Source of the DNA: Dicyema japonicum
Taxonomy: Eukaryota > Dicyemida > Rhombozoa > Dicyemidae
Assembly: GCA_011109175.1 (NCBI GenBank)
Contig: RDEW01000010.1
Span: 1,082,796-1,146,795, forward strand
Direction: 5' to 3'
Length of the DNA: 64,000 nt
Of the stretch, positions 25,275-36,506 are shown in pieces. Position 1 is the stretch's first letter; the number at the start of each line of letters is the position of its first letter. The notes beneath the pieces were generated by a model. The model worked only from the letters and a program-made list of their open reading frames with translations, had not been told where the DNA came from and did no database searches. The position numbers and the translations under genes are program-made.

Positions 25275-25537
25275 ATATTATGCCGCACTCCAGTTTCCAC
25301 TTCTACAGAAACAAAGTCCATCTGGAATCAACATAAAAGGTAAAAGACGTCCATAGTTGCAGTTGTGGAAACCCCTCCAGTGGAGTAGGGAGAGCAAATG
25401 ATCCTTTTTCGTGCCGGCCTGGCACTGGGCGACCAAGACAGATGGATCACATGACGTCACTCTAATAGGAACAGACGAACAAACAGAAACTTCAACCAAT
25501 TAACCACGAAGCACCACATGGCGCCACGCGGCTAACA
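25275..25537 (-). repeat. SINE-A copy (tail truncated)
   Basis: It matches SINE-A at 3855 in reverse from the head through the core to the GAAACTGGA block. The last 50-60 bp of the tail are absent. Confidence 0.7.
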
Positions 25538-25729
25538 TCACAGAATCACTCACTAACACAACCAGGTTTTAGGACATAATTATTTAACATTTTTAAACAA
25601 TTTTTATCACAAATAGCTACAATTTTTTAGTAGTGAGTATTTATTGTGACCGGCTCTAAATGAAGTTACGCGGAAAATAAGGCGCAAAATCGATTTAACC
25701 GTTGGTGCCGATTACGTATGACCGAATCG

Positions 25730-25920
25730 CCTGACCAAAACTTCTAATGAAGATTGCATTATGAAAACTATTCCGCTAAAGAATAAAGTGATGTCAGCGA
25801 CGGTAGGACGTGAGACAAAAATGGAAGAGGGTGGACCTACTTCTCCACCTCTTTTCGAAAGCGGAAGCCTGTAATGGAATATTAGAAGATGGATTTGGTC
25901 GGCACAAGCAGATGTTCTCC
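25730..25920 (+). pseudogene. LINE RT fragment with a GGPTSPPLF motif B
   Basis: It includes EEGGPTSPPLF, like the motif B of some LINE RTs. The same about 150 bp recur inverted at 30865-31015. Frames are short, and the class is not resolved. Confidence 0.4.
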
Positions 25921-26099
25921 TATGGGTCCTTCCTTGGATAGTTAGTTATGACTGTTTGTGCTGGACTTACAATGGTAAGCCTGGGGTTAATAATAATAAC
26001 GTATCACCGAAAGTTAACGCTAACCGATTTAGACGGTTAATAACGCTAACCATTCGAGTAGTTTTTTTACTTTAATAACTTTTATTAGCAAGGAAATCA

Positions 26100-26960
26100 A
26101 AGAGGGAATCAGTTGGCTTCTCATCGCAAGCCTTGCAATCGCTTGGACTCTTTTTGCGCTCTCAGACCCCTCTTCTCGTTAATTATGCCTGCAACATAGA
26201 GTCAATCTCTTTTTAGGAAGTTTTCCATCCTTTTTTCAGCTGCATCTCTGATCGACATTACAAGCAAATTTCCATCTAGTTCTCGTCGAGCCATTTGCGC
26301 AGGGCAATCTTGATTCCTGCTCTCCTCGATTTTCAAGAAGCAAGATAAAATGCTCTTGATATGCAGTGTAATACCATCCTTCCAGTCCATAGTGGAGTGA
26401 TGAAATGATCGTACGTAAAAAATAAATAAAAATATATCCAATTCAAGTCTCAATTTTTTCATCGTCTTCGTATATCAGAGATCTCGTACTTGGTGTAGTC
26501 GGAGAAGGAAAACCAGCCATTAGAACATTAAACAATAGAGGGCTCAAAATGATCTTTGTGAGACTCCTCTCTTCAATATATCATATTTGAAAAATAGTAT
26601 CCGAATCAAACATAGGAGATTCTTCCTTCTAGGTACACTTTCATCCAATTCAGTGTAAATCCCTAAGCATTCCCAACTATGATCCAAATCTAAAGATACT
26701 TTACTAAATTTATGTACTGAAAACTACATTGTTTTTAAAACAACAAATGGAGCCGTCTCGTTAGGACGACCATGCCACAAAAATTCGTGTGCCTTTTACT
26801 GGAAAACGCAAAGTGGGATCAACAGTCTTATCAACGAGGATTTCCTTAGTATTTTGAACCCGCACAAACTTGCAAACAATCTAATGAAATATTATCACTG
26901 ATGACTCCATCACCGATGCCAGAAGGGCGAAACGGGGATGGTAGTTGAGAGAGTCCGTTT
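26100..26960 (-). pseudogene. LINE RT fragment, Jockey-like
   Basis: On the minus strand a decayed motif B (RGVSQRSF, APYCLMF) is followed by a frame at 26462-26202 ending near ESKRLQGL. Stop codons break it. Orientation and order fit the middle and end of a Jockey-like RT. Confidence 0.45.
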
Positions 26961-27570
26961 TGTTTCTTTAGTAGGCATATGTCCGCATCCTGTTTTTTCA
27001 AAAGGTTTGTGAGTTCAAGAACCTTTCTTTTTACCCCGTTTATGTTTATTTAAATAAGGGAGGAATGTTGTCATTTTCAGTCATAAAACTTATTCATCAA
27101 TTCTTATCGATTTTGAGTTTCATTTCGTTATTGCCAAAAACTCAATAATTTGTGAATTCCCATTTTATATATTTACTGAGCGGTAACTGTTGTCCTCCAT
27201 ATTTGTATAATTTTTTTAATATAGGTCATTATTAGTTGACCAGTGAAGGATGATTCAGACTTGTATTTTAAGTTAAAACAAAAAAAAATTAAACTAAAAA
27301 ATTATTGAGTTTATTTGTCAGTCTAAATCAATAAGTATATTATTAGATTACTACACAAAAGGGTTTACTGAATAAACAACATTATGACCAAATAGTAATA
27401 TTATCCAAATAGTGGAAGTTCACATGAATCACAATAATTGGGGTTTCTTTCTTTATATTTGGTTTTAAAGTAATGTTCACAACAAAATTCAGAAAGACTG
27501 ATTGAGACTTGTTTTGTCTTTATTAAGCCTAATAAGGTATTCTCATTTACTTCGAATTAATAATGTTATA

Positions 27571-27722
27571 GGGTTCCCGACCATTGACGTCACTTTCCCG
27601 ACCGATAGCGTCACTTCCTCGATTACAACGTAATTTTCCGGATCAATAGCGTAACTTCCTCGATTAATAACGTAATTTTCCGGATCATTAGCGTAACTTT
27701 TTCGACCAATAGCGTAAGTTTT
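27571..27722. repeat. Tandem array of about 20-21-bp units
   Basis: About seven imperfect units of the form AGCGTAACTTCCTCGATTA alternate with forms containing TTTTCCGGATCA. A shorter relative (GTTCCCGACAATAGCGTCAA) occurs at 35077. It lies near pogo-like remains and may be subterminal repeats of a DNA transposon. Confidence 0.6.
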
Positions 27723-27879
27723 GATCATTAAAATGAGAGAAGGGCAAATATATTTCGGATAAAAGAACATTGTAAAACTCATAAAGAGGTCGGATTTTCA
27801 GCATCCTAAAGACCAAGACGTAGAAGAGCTGTTTCAGGATCTTCTACCTATATTTGTCTCAGAACCAGAAATTGCATCA

Positions 27880-28110
27880 ATGACTAATTTTTCTGGAATC
27901 CCTAAAAATCTTTGTTATGAAGAGGGAATTGAAGACCCATATTTATTTTTGATAATGCCTGTATTCATCATTATACGGACATTAAAGAATTTGAAATAGC
28001 AAACATCCATGCTCGATTACGTCATAATCTCCATTTATCACTCTAATTGAGAATTTATTAAGCATATAAACTATGTTTCTTGATACTTATCACCGGGGTT
28101 TTTCCGAAAA
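27880..28110 (+). pseudogene. Possible DDE transposase remnant
   Basis: A short stretch reads IFDNACIHHYTDIKEFEI, resembling the second-aspartate block of DDE transposases (LDNxxxH). No complete domain can be traced. Confidence 0.3.
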
Positions 28111-28414
28111 CAAGCCCATGCCAAAAAAATAATCGAATACAAAAAACGTTTAAGAATTTTTTTCTTTGATAAGCCTATTGTCTTAGTTGGCCAACATGTG
28201 TTATTCGTCTACTTTTCAGGTGATGTCTTGTACAGAAATTGAAAATCCATTTATCAGAACAATTGAAATCAGCAATGATTAAATCTCCTTTCAATGAGCA
28301 TATGATTTTTCTTAAACGTCGGTAGTTCACAATTGTTTTGTGGTCTTTCAGATTTCACCCATTCAAACATTTTTTTTTAATTTCGTGAAAAAAACGCTTT
28401 TCTCCAAAAAGTTC

Positions 28415-28722
28415 CTAATTTACGTGAAACGGTTTGTTTTGATGACTTGACAAATTTGTATTATTATGCCAGCTTCGTAGACAATTAAGGTGTATACCAA
28501 GTTGTCTAGATGCTTCTGCCAAGTTTCCACTGCACTCTGATAATTTTTTAATGCGAAAAGTTTTTCTCTGATTGTGTAAGACTTCCTTCTTAGCCATTCA
28601 ACAGTTTGTAACTTAGAGGTTTGTTCACTTGATATGTTCACGTCAAAGATAATAATTATTATTATTAGCAAAGTCCACGGAACCAGAAAAGCTAAGTAAA
28701 TTTGAGATTCCACTTTTGCCAT
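28415..28722 (-). pseudogene. Transposase helix-turn-helix remnant
   Basis: Two overlapping minus-strand frames together read KSYTIREKLFALK, then KLSECSGNLAEASRQLGIH and LRSWHNN. This is the N-terminal HTH of pogo/jerky-type transposases (an A-x-x-LGI core followed by L-x-x-W). A one-base shift separates the halves. Confidence 0.5.
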
Positions 28723-28916
28723 GCATCTCTGGATATGCGATATGAGTCGTTTTCATCCTCCCCTGTTTCTCGCATTCGCCCTCAGATCATCCAGATCCTC
28801 TCCTGTTTTCAGTTTTCTTGCTATGCAAGTGAGTTTTTTGTTCACTGACGGCAACGTTGTTCACTGTCGACCTCGATACGTTGTTTTGTTTACAGTAATT
28901 TAGAGATTAAGTCATA

Positions 28917-29480
28917 CAGTAAAGTCTCTCGAATCCGCCAATTTCGGGGATCGGCAAAATCTGGAGGATTCGAGAATCGGGAGACTTATTGATTTTTTCA
29001 TCCATTAATAATGTAAATCAAAAAATTATTTATAAGCAAAAAAATCAGTAAGTTTTGATTCGTTTTTTTTAGAGTTCAGATCATTGAAGATCCAAGCTTT
29101 TCAATAGACTCAATATTTCTGACATTAAAGAATTCTTCTTGATTGTAGAATTTTTAGTTTATTTAAGGCTAGAAAAGCCTCGCTAATATTTACACCTTTC
29201 TGACTTTTTTTCAAGGGGTTCTTTCCCCAATACCTTCATGACGACATTAAGTGCTCTTGCGCAGGCGAAAATCTTGCGAATCTCCCATCTGCAGAAAGAA
29301 GGGGGATGTTAAAAAACGTAGGCGAATAAAGGCAATGTCCACGAAATGATTGTGCAAGAAGTCTCGTAAATCGACACATTTTTGAAAAATCTGTTTATGT
29401 TCAACTGCACTATCTTCAACTTTCGCTTAACTCTGGTCCAGTGTTAGATCAACATCACCACACCTGATTAAAGAAGAATG
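28917..29480 (-). mobile_element. Pogo/Tigger-like end with C-terminal coding remnant
   Basis: After a TA dinucleotide (28915-28916) the sequence CAGTAAAGTCTCTCGAATCC resembles pogo/Tigger inverted-repeat ends. It contains its own inverted partner about 40 bp inward. Farther in, minus-strand frames such as ALNVVMKVLGKEPLEKKSER look like a decayed transposase C terminus. The opposite end was not found. Confidence 0.45.
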
Positions 29481-29589
29481 GTAGCTTGGCGCTCTCCCCA
29501 TAACCACTACCAAACAAACTATTTTGTAGTCACTTGGTAAAAGAAATAAGTTGGGTCTGTTCGCTACAACTGTAGGCAGTGTTGTCCAT

Positions 29590-29700
29590 GGCAGGACCCA
29601 CGTGAAAAAAATATGTTAGTTATCATATAGAACCCAGGGATTACCGAGAAAAAAGAAAAAAAAACGTCAAGTAGTTAAATGATCAAAGTCTCCGCAATCA
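29590..29700 (-). repeat. LINE 3' end fragment
   Basis: On the minus strand GATTGCGGAGACTTTGATCA is followed by a TTAACTACTTGACG block, a T/C tract and CTCGGTAATCCCTGGGTTCT. It is a copy of the shared LINE/SINE 3' tail. Confidence 0.5.
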
Positions 29701-30040
29701 ACTGAGCCACCCAATGGACAGGAACGAGAGATTCCATCTTCCTCACTGACGCGGAGCAATCAGGATCCGTGACTACGGGTCGTAGCTTCCCTGATTAGCG
29801 GAGTGAATTAACTTTTCTGCTAAATATATTATAAATAACAAAAAAAATCACATTTATTTAATTTTTTATTAAATTAATAATAATTTAATATTTATAAAAT
29901 AATTTACAAATAAATAATAACCTATAAATGCCCATATCCTTATATGCATATGAATTATTAATTATCTTAGTAAGTCCTGTAGTTCTGAATCAAATGGTTT
30001 ATACTGATAATGGTTGTCATTTACTATTAATTGAACTTAG

Positions 30041-30756
30041 AAATCGCATGCTTCCAAAGATTTGAAAAAAAACATCATAATTCCTAATCTATATTCCATA
30101 CAGAACGAAAAGAATGAACTAATTGGAATGTTAAATGCAAATATAAAAGTCGACCACAACAAAAAGGTAAGCCGTATCCTTTAATATCAGAATATACGCT
30201 ATATACTCAATAATACGAATGTCCGATTAATTGAAAGTTCATTGAAAGATAAAATCGTTGTAATTTTTCATCAAAAGACGTTGATTTATATTTCACGTTT
30301 CCCTTGGTATCCGACAAACAATATTACCTGAAAAGATCGAATTATCCATTTGTAATTAACATCATTAATTCTTAGATAATTCTGATAAATTAACAATCAA
30401 ATTTGATCGGCAGTTTATTAAATATAATCAGCACTTTCTATGTCAATTTATCTTTAAAAAATTTTCCAATGGTGTATCTCTCAATATTTCCTGTTTAATG
30501 TTCCAACTATTCAAGAATGAAGACATTACTAGATATGTCGGTTATGGTTTACTTTGATTTTTATATTTTAGTGCAAAGCTGTTCCAATTCAAGTTATGTC
30601 TCAAACAAGTCAGTTTCCAATAATAACAAAATCATAATAATCGTGACTGCTATTTTATTGGCAGTGGTCATATTGACATTCATTGTTATTCATTATTTCA
30701 AAAACTGGACAACAAGACCCACCGAACTTTCTAGGTCAATATTACTCAAATTTTGA
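30041..30756 (+). CDS. Predicted single-pass surface protein, unrecognised
   Basis: I do not recognise a family. Exons joined by tiny introns (24 nt at 30167-30190, then about 24 nt ending in TTAG near 30383 and 25 nt ending near 30570) give a polar N-terminal region with N-glycosylation sequons (NNTN, NISC). It includes DLYFTFPLVSDKQYYLKRSN and NGVSLNISCLMFQLF. A strong transmembrane helix follows (IIIIVTAILLAVVILTFIVI), then the short basic tail HYFKNWTTRPTELSRS. The layout suggests a type I membrane protein with an extracellular domain. The 5' end is unresolved, because an acceptor at 30040 implies at least one more exon, and there is one unexplained frame change near 30255-30275. Confidence 0.4.
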
Positions 30757-30864
30757 TATTACCATTTTCTTTAACTTTTTAATTTTATATTGTCTACGAT
30801 AAAGCTCATCTTCGATAATATACTCTTTCACGGAAAGAACACGGGGGGGGGAGAACTTGTGGCG

Positions 30865-31060
30865 ACCAAATAAATTCTACAATAGTCCATTACAAGCTTC
30901 CGCATCAAAAGAGAAATGGAAAAGTAGGTCCACCCTTTTCCATTATCATCACATGTCCTACCTTCGCGGATATCAACTCATTCATGGAATGAGATTTTTC
31001 ATAATGGCAATCTTCACCTGTGGATTTGGTCTAGGAGAAGGTAGGAAGATCCCTTTCAAC
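30865..31060 (-). pseudogene. LINE RT fragment (copy of 25730-25920)
   Basis: The reverse complement of this segment aligns with 25740-25910 (AAGGTAGGACATGTGATGAT, AAGGGTGGACCTACTT). It contains the same GGPT motif, here reading EKGGPTFPFLF. Confidence 0.45.
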
Positions 31061-31208
31061 AACTGTGCCGAGACAGCCAGAAGGACTCGTCGTAACTGAG
31101 GAAATGTATTTGGAAACAGGCAACTAACCTTGTTGAATCAAATTGGGTCGATTATTGTGAAGAAAAAAGAGATAAGTGATAGAGGAACTGACATTAGCGT
31201 TCATTTCT

Positions 31209-32984
31209 TTACAAATCGTGATGGGAATGCGTTTTCAATTCTAAGAGCGGCCATCCTTGTCCAATAAAACCTTTACTTGCTTTACCGCCTCTGAATAATT
31301 TATTTCTCCACCACCCATAATAACTATAGTAGTAATATAAGGGCTTCACCAGCTCTTTTGCCGTCTCAGCAGTGGTTTGTTCCGGAGGCATGTCGTCATC
31401 AACAGGGTTGTGAAGTGCTATCTTAAGACGGCTTGGTGACAAACATAAGTGTGGATCCAGTGTCACGCCCAGGATCTTCTGACATTTGCTGAAGGGGATT
31501 TCAACGTTGTCCAATTTTAAGGTGACAGTCTTTTTCCCCAACCTTTTGTCCGAAGTAAACATAGACGTGACCGACTTTCTGGAATTTAACGTGAGTCGGT
31601 TCTTCATCACTCAGGCGTTGAGTCGGTCCAGGTTAATTTGTAATCTTTTGTAGCATTTTGGATATCCGATCACGCGAGGCCAAAACAATGTCGTCCGCAT
31701 ATAAGAGTAGAACATCGTTATTGGATTCCGGTGTCGGGAGGTTGGCTAGGTATAAATTTAATAAAGCGGGGGATAAAGGAGATCCCTGAGAGAAGACGCA
31801 AAACTGATTTCAGTCTTTCGAGGCATACACGTCCCTCCGTCCACTTAAGAAATTTGTTATCCAAAGTTTTAGCTTCCCCGGGATCTCCGACTAGACAATT
31901 TTCTTTGATAATATTTTTCTCGAAATAGAATCAAAGACCTTGTTAATATCAATGGAACACAAGACTGTTTTCAAATGCCTTGGTTTGTTTGAAAATCCAT
32001 CTCTAATGAAGTTGGTTAATTTCTGTAGGTACGTTGATGTAAAACAATCGCTCTTGAATCCGTGTTGAAAATCTTTTTCTGGTAAGAAAGCCTTGATTCT
32101 CAAGCACAAGCCTCTTCAGGATTTTCGCTACTGAACATAACAATGAAACAGGTCTAAATGATGCCGGATCTTCCTTAGGTTTTCCAGATTTCAGTATAGG
32201 TCGGATGTTGGCTTGCTTCCATAACAACGGTATTACATTACAGTTAATTGAATAGTTATACACCGACGTTAGAAAACCGACTCCAATATCTCCAAGGTTC
32301 TTCAATAACACTACTGGAATATTATCGGGATCGGCAGAGTACGTTGTTCTTGTAAAACGCAGCGCATATTCACATCTTCATCCGCGTAGAAAACTGGGTT
32401 AGAATCTTTCTTCAGTTTTCTGCGTGAAGAGAGAAGCACTTCCGACTTTCTGTGTTCTTTGTACGAAATTTTTGTGTAGAATTTTATCAAATTGTTAGCG
32501 TCTCGTTGAGTATAGTCATTCTCGGGGAAGTTTCTTCGCCTTTTGCAACATTTCGAATGGCTTTCCACACTTCTCCGGTACTACGGTTGCGATTTGTCCT
32601 TGTAAGAATCCGATTCCACTTCAATTCTGGGCCTTGAACTCTCTGGCCTTTATTTCTTTTCTAATGTGATCCAATTAGATTTTTGAGGTGATTTCTTTCT
32701 TTAATTAATGCCGACTTCCCTCGACCATATAGGAATTTAGACGATGCTTTGGAATAGCCAATGATCTTACTTCTAGGATTGTGCAAGTAAAGTATTTGAT
32801 CGCTTTTCCACGATTTGAAGCTGTCCAAGCAACAATTCTTCAGTCTGTCATCCGAGATTGCGCGATACAATTCTTAATTAGCAGCTATGTAATTATAACT
32901 AGTATGTGTTCTCCTCACTTTGACTTCTCTCTTGATTTTCATCACAATCGGGTTATGATCGCTTTTTGTTTCGTAGAAGACTGA
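31209..32984 (-). pseudogene. Jockey-like LINE, RT region, multiply frameshifted
   Basis: Minus-strand frames from high to low coordinates read through a LINE: SSKFLYGRGKSALIKERNHL (linker before the RT), then LWKQANIRPILKSGKPKEDP with ASFRPVSLLCSVAK, motif A (VLCSIDINKVFDSIS), motif C (LLYADDIVLASRDR) and the post-RT block NVEIPFSKCQKILGVTLD. Several frameshifts and stops separate the pieces, so it is dead. It may belong to the same family as the endonuclease fragment at 48750-49953, but they do not overlap. Confidence 0.7.
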
Positions 32985-33111
32985 CCAGGTAATTTTCGAT
33001 GTTCCTCGTTCTCTTATAAAGAATGTTAAACGGTAATCTAGTGCTGTGGCTTCTGCTTGATAAGACGTTCACACATCATGTGGACACAATAATTTCAAGA
33101 GTTCAAAAAAG

Positions 33112-33580
33112 ATGGGGATCCTCAAGACCTTTGCTAGATCTCCAATATCTTCACTTTCTCATCTCAAATTACCGATAATGGAACATGCATGTACGGCGTG
33201 GATTACACCCTTGTCAATATCCACGCAGAACAAATTAGAGGTCATACAAAACCAATGCCTCCGGATCCTTCTTAAATGTGACAGAATGACGCCTACGTCA
33301 GAAATGAGGAACACACTAGATCTCAAAAAAGTTAAGGAACATCTCAGTGACAAACAACAAAAATTTTTGAAAATGGTGCATCTTCCGGTAATCCCTTGAA
33401 GATGAGTTTCTTGCCTACCAGAAGTATGCTCGCAAATTTGAGATCAAACCTTTCACCTTTTGGACGATCATAAAAAATTGCAAAGTCGAAACAAAGGAGG
33501 ACGCACTGACACCGGGATCACTTAATTAGACGATAATCTTTTCCTCTTTCCTTTGTTCCCGGGGTTATAATAATAAGTGG
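33112..33580 (+). pseudogene. LINE C-terminal end plus 3' UTR
   Basis: The plus-strand reading LKLPIMEHACTAWITPLSIS then LEVIQNQCLRILLKCDR is the block downstream of the RT in Jockey-type LINEs (YxxxxWxxxL...LQxxQNxxLRxI). A frame change then leads to ALTPGSLN-stop and the shared 3' tail (GGGATCACTTAATTAG, a T/C tract, GTTCCCGGGGTTATAATAAT). Its orientation is opposite to the adjacent RT at 31209-32984. Confidence 0.6.
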
Positions 33581-33778
33581 ATTTGAGTTATAGGAAGTTC
33601 AGAGTATGAGGAAAATAAATAGTTCATTCGAGATCTGTGGGGACTAACAATATCCACTGTCTTTTTATTTACAACTTACTGGTGATGACTAGGTAAAGAA
33701 GGACGCCAGCAAGGAGTACAGGCCCTTCGATGCAGGGTCATGTTATTTCAACAACTTTTCATTTAAACTTAATTAATT

Positions 33779-33870
33779 GAAAAGGGATCAACGAGAAGGG
33801 TTATGGCTAAGACAAAAGATTGGAATAGCCATACTCCGAGGGAACTCGTTCGCAATCCACGCAGCAGGCT
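33779..33870 (+). pseudogene. LINE-X C-terminal fragment
   Basis: The sequence GATCAACGAGAAGGGTTATGG is identical over 38 bp to the last bases of the window (63963-64000). It reads as the QREGLWLRQR segment that precedes the ILRGNS block of LINE-X, with one frame slip. Confidence 0.5.
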
Positions 33871-34040
33871 TCCTCAACTGACATTTGTTTAATTGTTAAA
33901 AAATTTTTCTTAAATAAAAAACAAAAAAACTTAATTAATTTTGTGTTAAAAATAATTTATTCATTAATTCGTTAATCGACTGATTCAAATTCATTCATTT
34001 ATTTTAACAGCGAGATTTTCTCATGAGATGTTGTGATTTT

Positions 34041-34983
34041 ATGCTTAGACACAAATTTAATAAATTAATTCTAAGCATGACCCTTGTACTTTAATATTTA
34101 ATGACTAGTCAATCCTTCTTATTTTTTTATTTCACACAAAAAACACCTTCAATGATTATTATCAGGTAAAATACAAGTTTCTGTTTGTCGTTATTTCAGG
34201 TTAAATAAACTTATTATTGATAGAACCGAACAACGTGCAGAAAAGGGATGCCATAAGGGAAACATGGGGAAACGTAAGGCTATTGGAAAAGATGAATTCT
34301 ACAATTGTTTTCTTCATCGGACAAAGTAGGACTAGGAAAATGTCGTTGATAGAGAACGAACAAAAATTGCATAATGACATTGTCATTAGTAAAAACTTTA
34401 TCGAAGATTACCATAATTTGACCCTAAAAGTGGAAAATGCATTCACTTGGGCATTGAATGAGTTTAGAGACTTTGATTACTTCATTAAAATCGACGATGA
34501 CGTCCTTTTGAATGTCGAAAATTTTTTCCTTTTCCTATACAAAAGCATGTCCAACAAATTTGACAGCCATACTCCATTCATATTTTGTTCAGCCACCTTA
34601 TATATATCCAGATAGAAATCCCAAAAGCAATTGGTACCCTTTATCTTTATTAAGGTTTATTAGCAAAGATCAATATCCTAATTCAACTTACCCAAAATTT
34701 TGTGGTGGATTCACGTATTTGATATCTAAGCAGGCTATTCCTCTAATATTGAATAACTGTGGAAACCTAATCAAGCTAAATTTGGTGGACGTTTATTCCA
34801 CTGGTAAAATTATTGGCTAATTTAATAGGATTATGCAGATTTGAAAATAATATCCAACTTCTTGTGCTCCCTAAATTTATTTTAAAATATTCCGATCTTT
34901 GCAATTTTAAGGATTATGCGACAAAACTAAATCATTCAGAAGAATTTTTAAGTGATTTATTTGAAAAAATAGAGAACTGTTGA
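34041..34983 (+). CDS. Beta-1,3-galactosyltransferase-like type II Golgi enzyme (GT31)
   Basis: This family adds galactose or N-acetylhexosamine in beta-1,3 linkage in the Golgi. The start ATG (34041) opens a short cytoplasmic piece, MLRHKFNK, then a signal anchor (LILSMTLSILLIFLF). The GT31 blocks follow in order: KFLFVVISEPNNVQKRDAIR with ETWG, VVFF-like IVFFIGQSR, EDYHNLTLK, the metal-binding DDD (YFIKIDDDVLLN), YPKFCGGFTYLIS and VDVYSTGLC. About 274 residues are split by five introns of 21-25 nt (34086-34108, 34200-34223, 34587-34611, 34634-34654, 34804-34828). All introns keep frame and there is no break. Which acceptor sugar it uses cannot be read from the sequence. Confidence 0.85.
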
Positions 34984-34989
34984 TAATCA

Positions 34990-35820
34990 CAAGTTCATAA
35001 TTAGAGACAGTTATTTTGGTTTTAACGAGAATTGCTTTGCTTGATTGTAATAATTATGAGGCGTGTCAAATATAGTGTTCCCGACAATAGCGTCAATTTT
35101 TTTTACAGTAAAAATAACCTTTTTTAAAATTTTCTCATTATAATCACCTCAGAAAAATATTCTAGTTAATTTTCCAATCTTAATAAAAAAAGCTTAAATA
35201 ATTTAATAGAATTAGTTTAAATTAGAAAAATAAGTTTGGCTTGAAGAGTGACCTTCACTGCGGCGAAACAGAATTGTCTGAAGAGCATTCTTTGGTTCTC
35301 CTTCTACGTTAGCTATAACAACTGTTCTTTACTTAAATAAAGTGTGTGTTCTGCTTAAGCAGAGCCATAGCTGATATGGCTTCGCGGAAAGTGCGATAGT
35401 GCATATTTCAGGGCAATATTGATTATATATTATTCATAAAATAGGTCAAAGTAGGAAATTTGAAAGGAAAAAAATATTATTTGTATCTCAGTGACCTGAA
35501 ATAGGTCAAAAAGTCTAGATATCTCTTGAAATCTTTTTATTAGAAATAAATTTGTTGATTGGCTAATTTGAAAAGGTTTATGTATTGAGAATGGAAATAA
35601 AGGAGAATTAGTAGGAAAAGTGTCAATTTCATGGACAGTTTACACTGTAAAGTAATTGAGTTCGAATCTTTATGAAAACCAACCAACGAAGATAAATTAC
35701 TTTCAAATAATTTTATCCTATAACTTTCCTCCTGTTCTTTAATGGGTTAAATCTCGCAAACAAGTTGATTTAATTCAGGCCAAGCTAAACTATTTATTAA
35801 GAGACTTCTCCACGTCAAAA
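34990..35820. other. No gene seen
   Basis: AT-rich. A 20-bp match to the 27571 array lies at 35077. No frame of interest was found. Confidence 0.5.
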
Positions 35821-35824
35821 ATAG

Positions 35825-35950
35825 CCTCACTAACTTGTAGGAGGCAAGCAGATATTAAATAGGACGCAGCAGATGTTGGTCGCTCCCATAGATCGGTCAG
35901 TCCCGGTATTGTAGATCAACATTGTGCCAATTAATGATATTCAAAAGGTT
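35825..35950 (+). repeat. Dispersed 120-bp repeat, copy 1
   Basis: The sequence from TCACTAACTTGTAGGAGGCA through CCCATAGATCGGTCAGTCCC to the ATTCAA... block is about 80-85% identical by eye to 39779-39905. The piece CCATAGATCGGTC recurs at 36104. Its nature is unknown. Confidence 0.6.
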
Positions 35951-36434
35951 TTTGTTTTCAACACGTGGAGGTTGCAAAAGGAACAGAGGATGTCGTATGT
36001 TGGTAGATATTGGTAATGCCCACATCGTAGGCGAGCAAAGTTCACTCGGACATTTCTCGGAAGAGAAGATTCTGATTGGTCTATTGAAGGAGGGAGTCGG
36101 TCCCATAGATCGGTCCATTGGATTTTTTTAAATAGAAAAGCTTTATTTTCTTCTAGCTGAATTAACAATTACATAAAAATCAATACGAAGAATCGTCATT
36201 AATTTCAAAGGTATTTCGAGAGCATTTTCTTAATGTAAATGTTGATTTTCTTCTAAATTTAGCAGTAAAGTATTTTGTAAAAAATAGCAGCCGCTTTAAT
36301 AAATTCTCTTAACACGGTCTTTAAAAAATTAAATAGTTAAGACACTTATTTCTTTGGAGTGAAAAAGTGGACAGAATCATGACGATATCAGGTATTTATA
36401 AGAAAATAATATTATTTTATTTATCATAGAAAGA

Positions 36435-36506
36435 CCCGAGGTAGCTCAGGGGTAGAGTGGGAGACTGTAGTTCTCTAGGTCCCCGGTTCGAATCCGGGTC
36501 TTGGGA
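36435..36506 (+). tRNA. tRNA-Tyr (anticodon GTA), intronless
   Basis: All arms fold: acceptor CCCGAGG/TCTTGGG, D stem GCTC/GAGT, anticodon stem GGAGA/TCTCT with loop CTGTAGT (GTA at 36467-36469), and T stem CCCGG/CCGGG with loop TTCGAAT. The discriminator is A. The eukaryotic tRNA-Tyr identity pair C1-G72 is present. A run of eight T (36507-36514) follows as a Pol III terminator. The 72-nt gene has no intron after position 37, whereas most eukaryotic nuclear tRNA-Tyr genes carry one. Confidence 0.92.
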
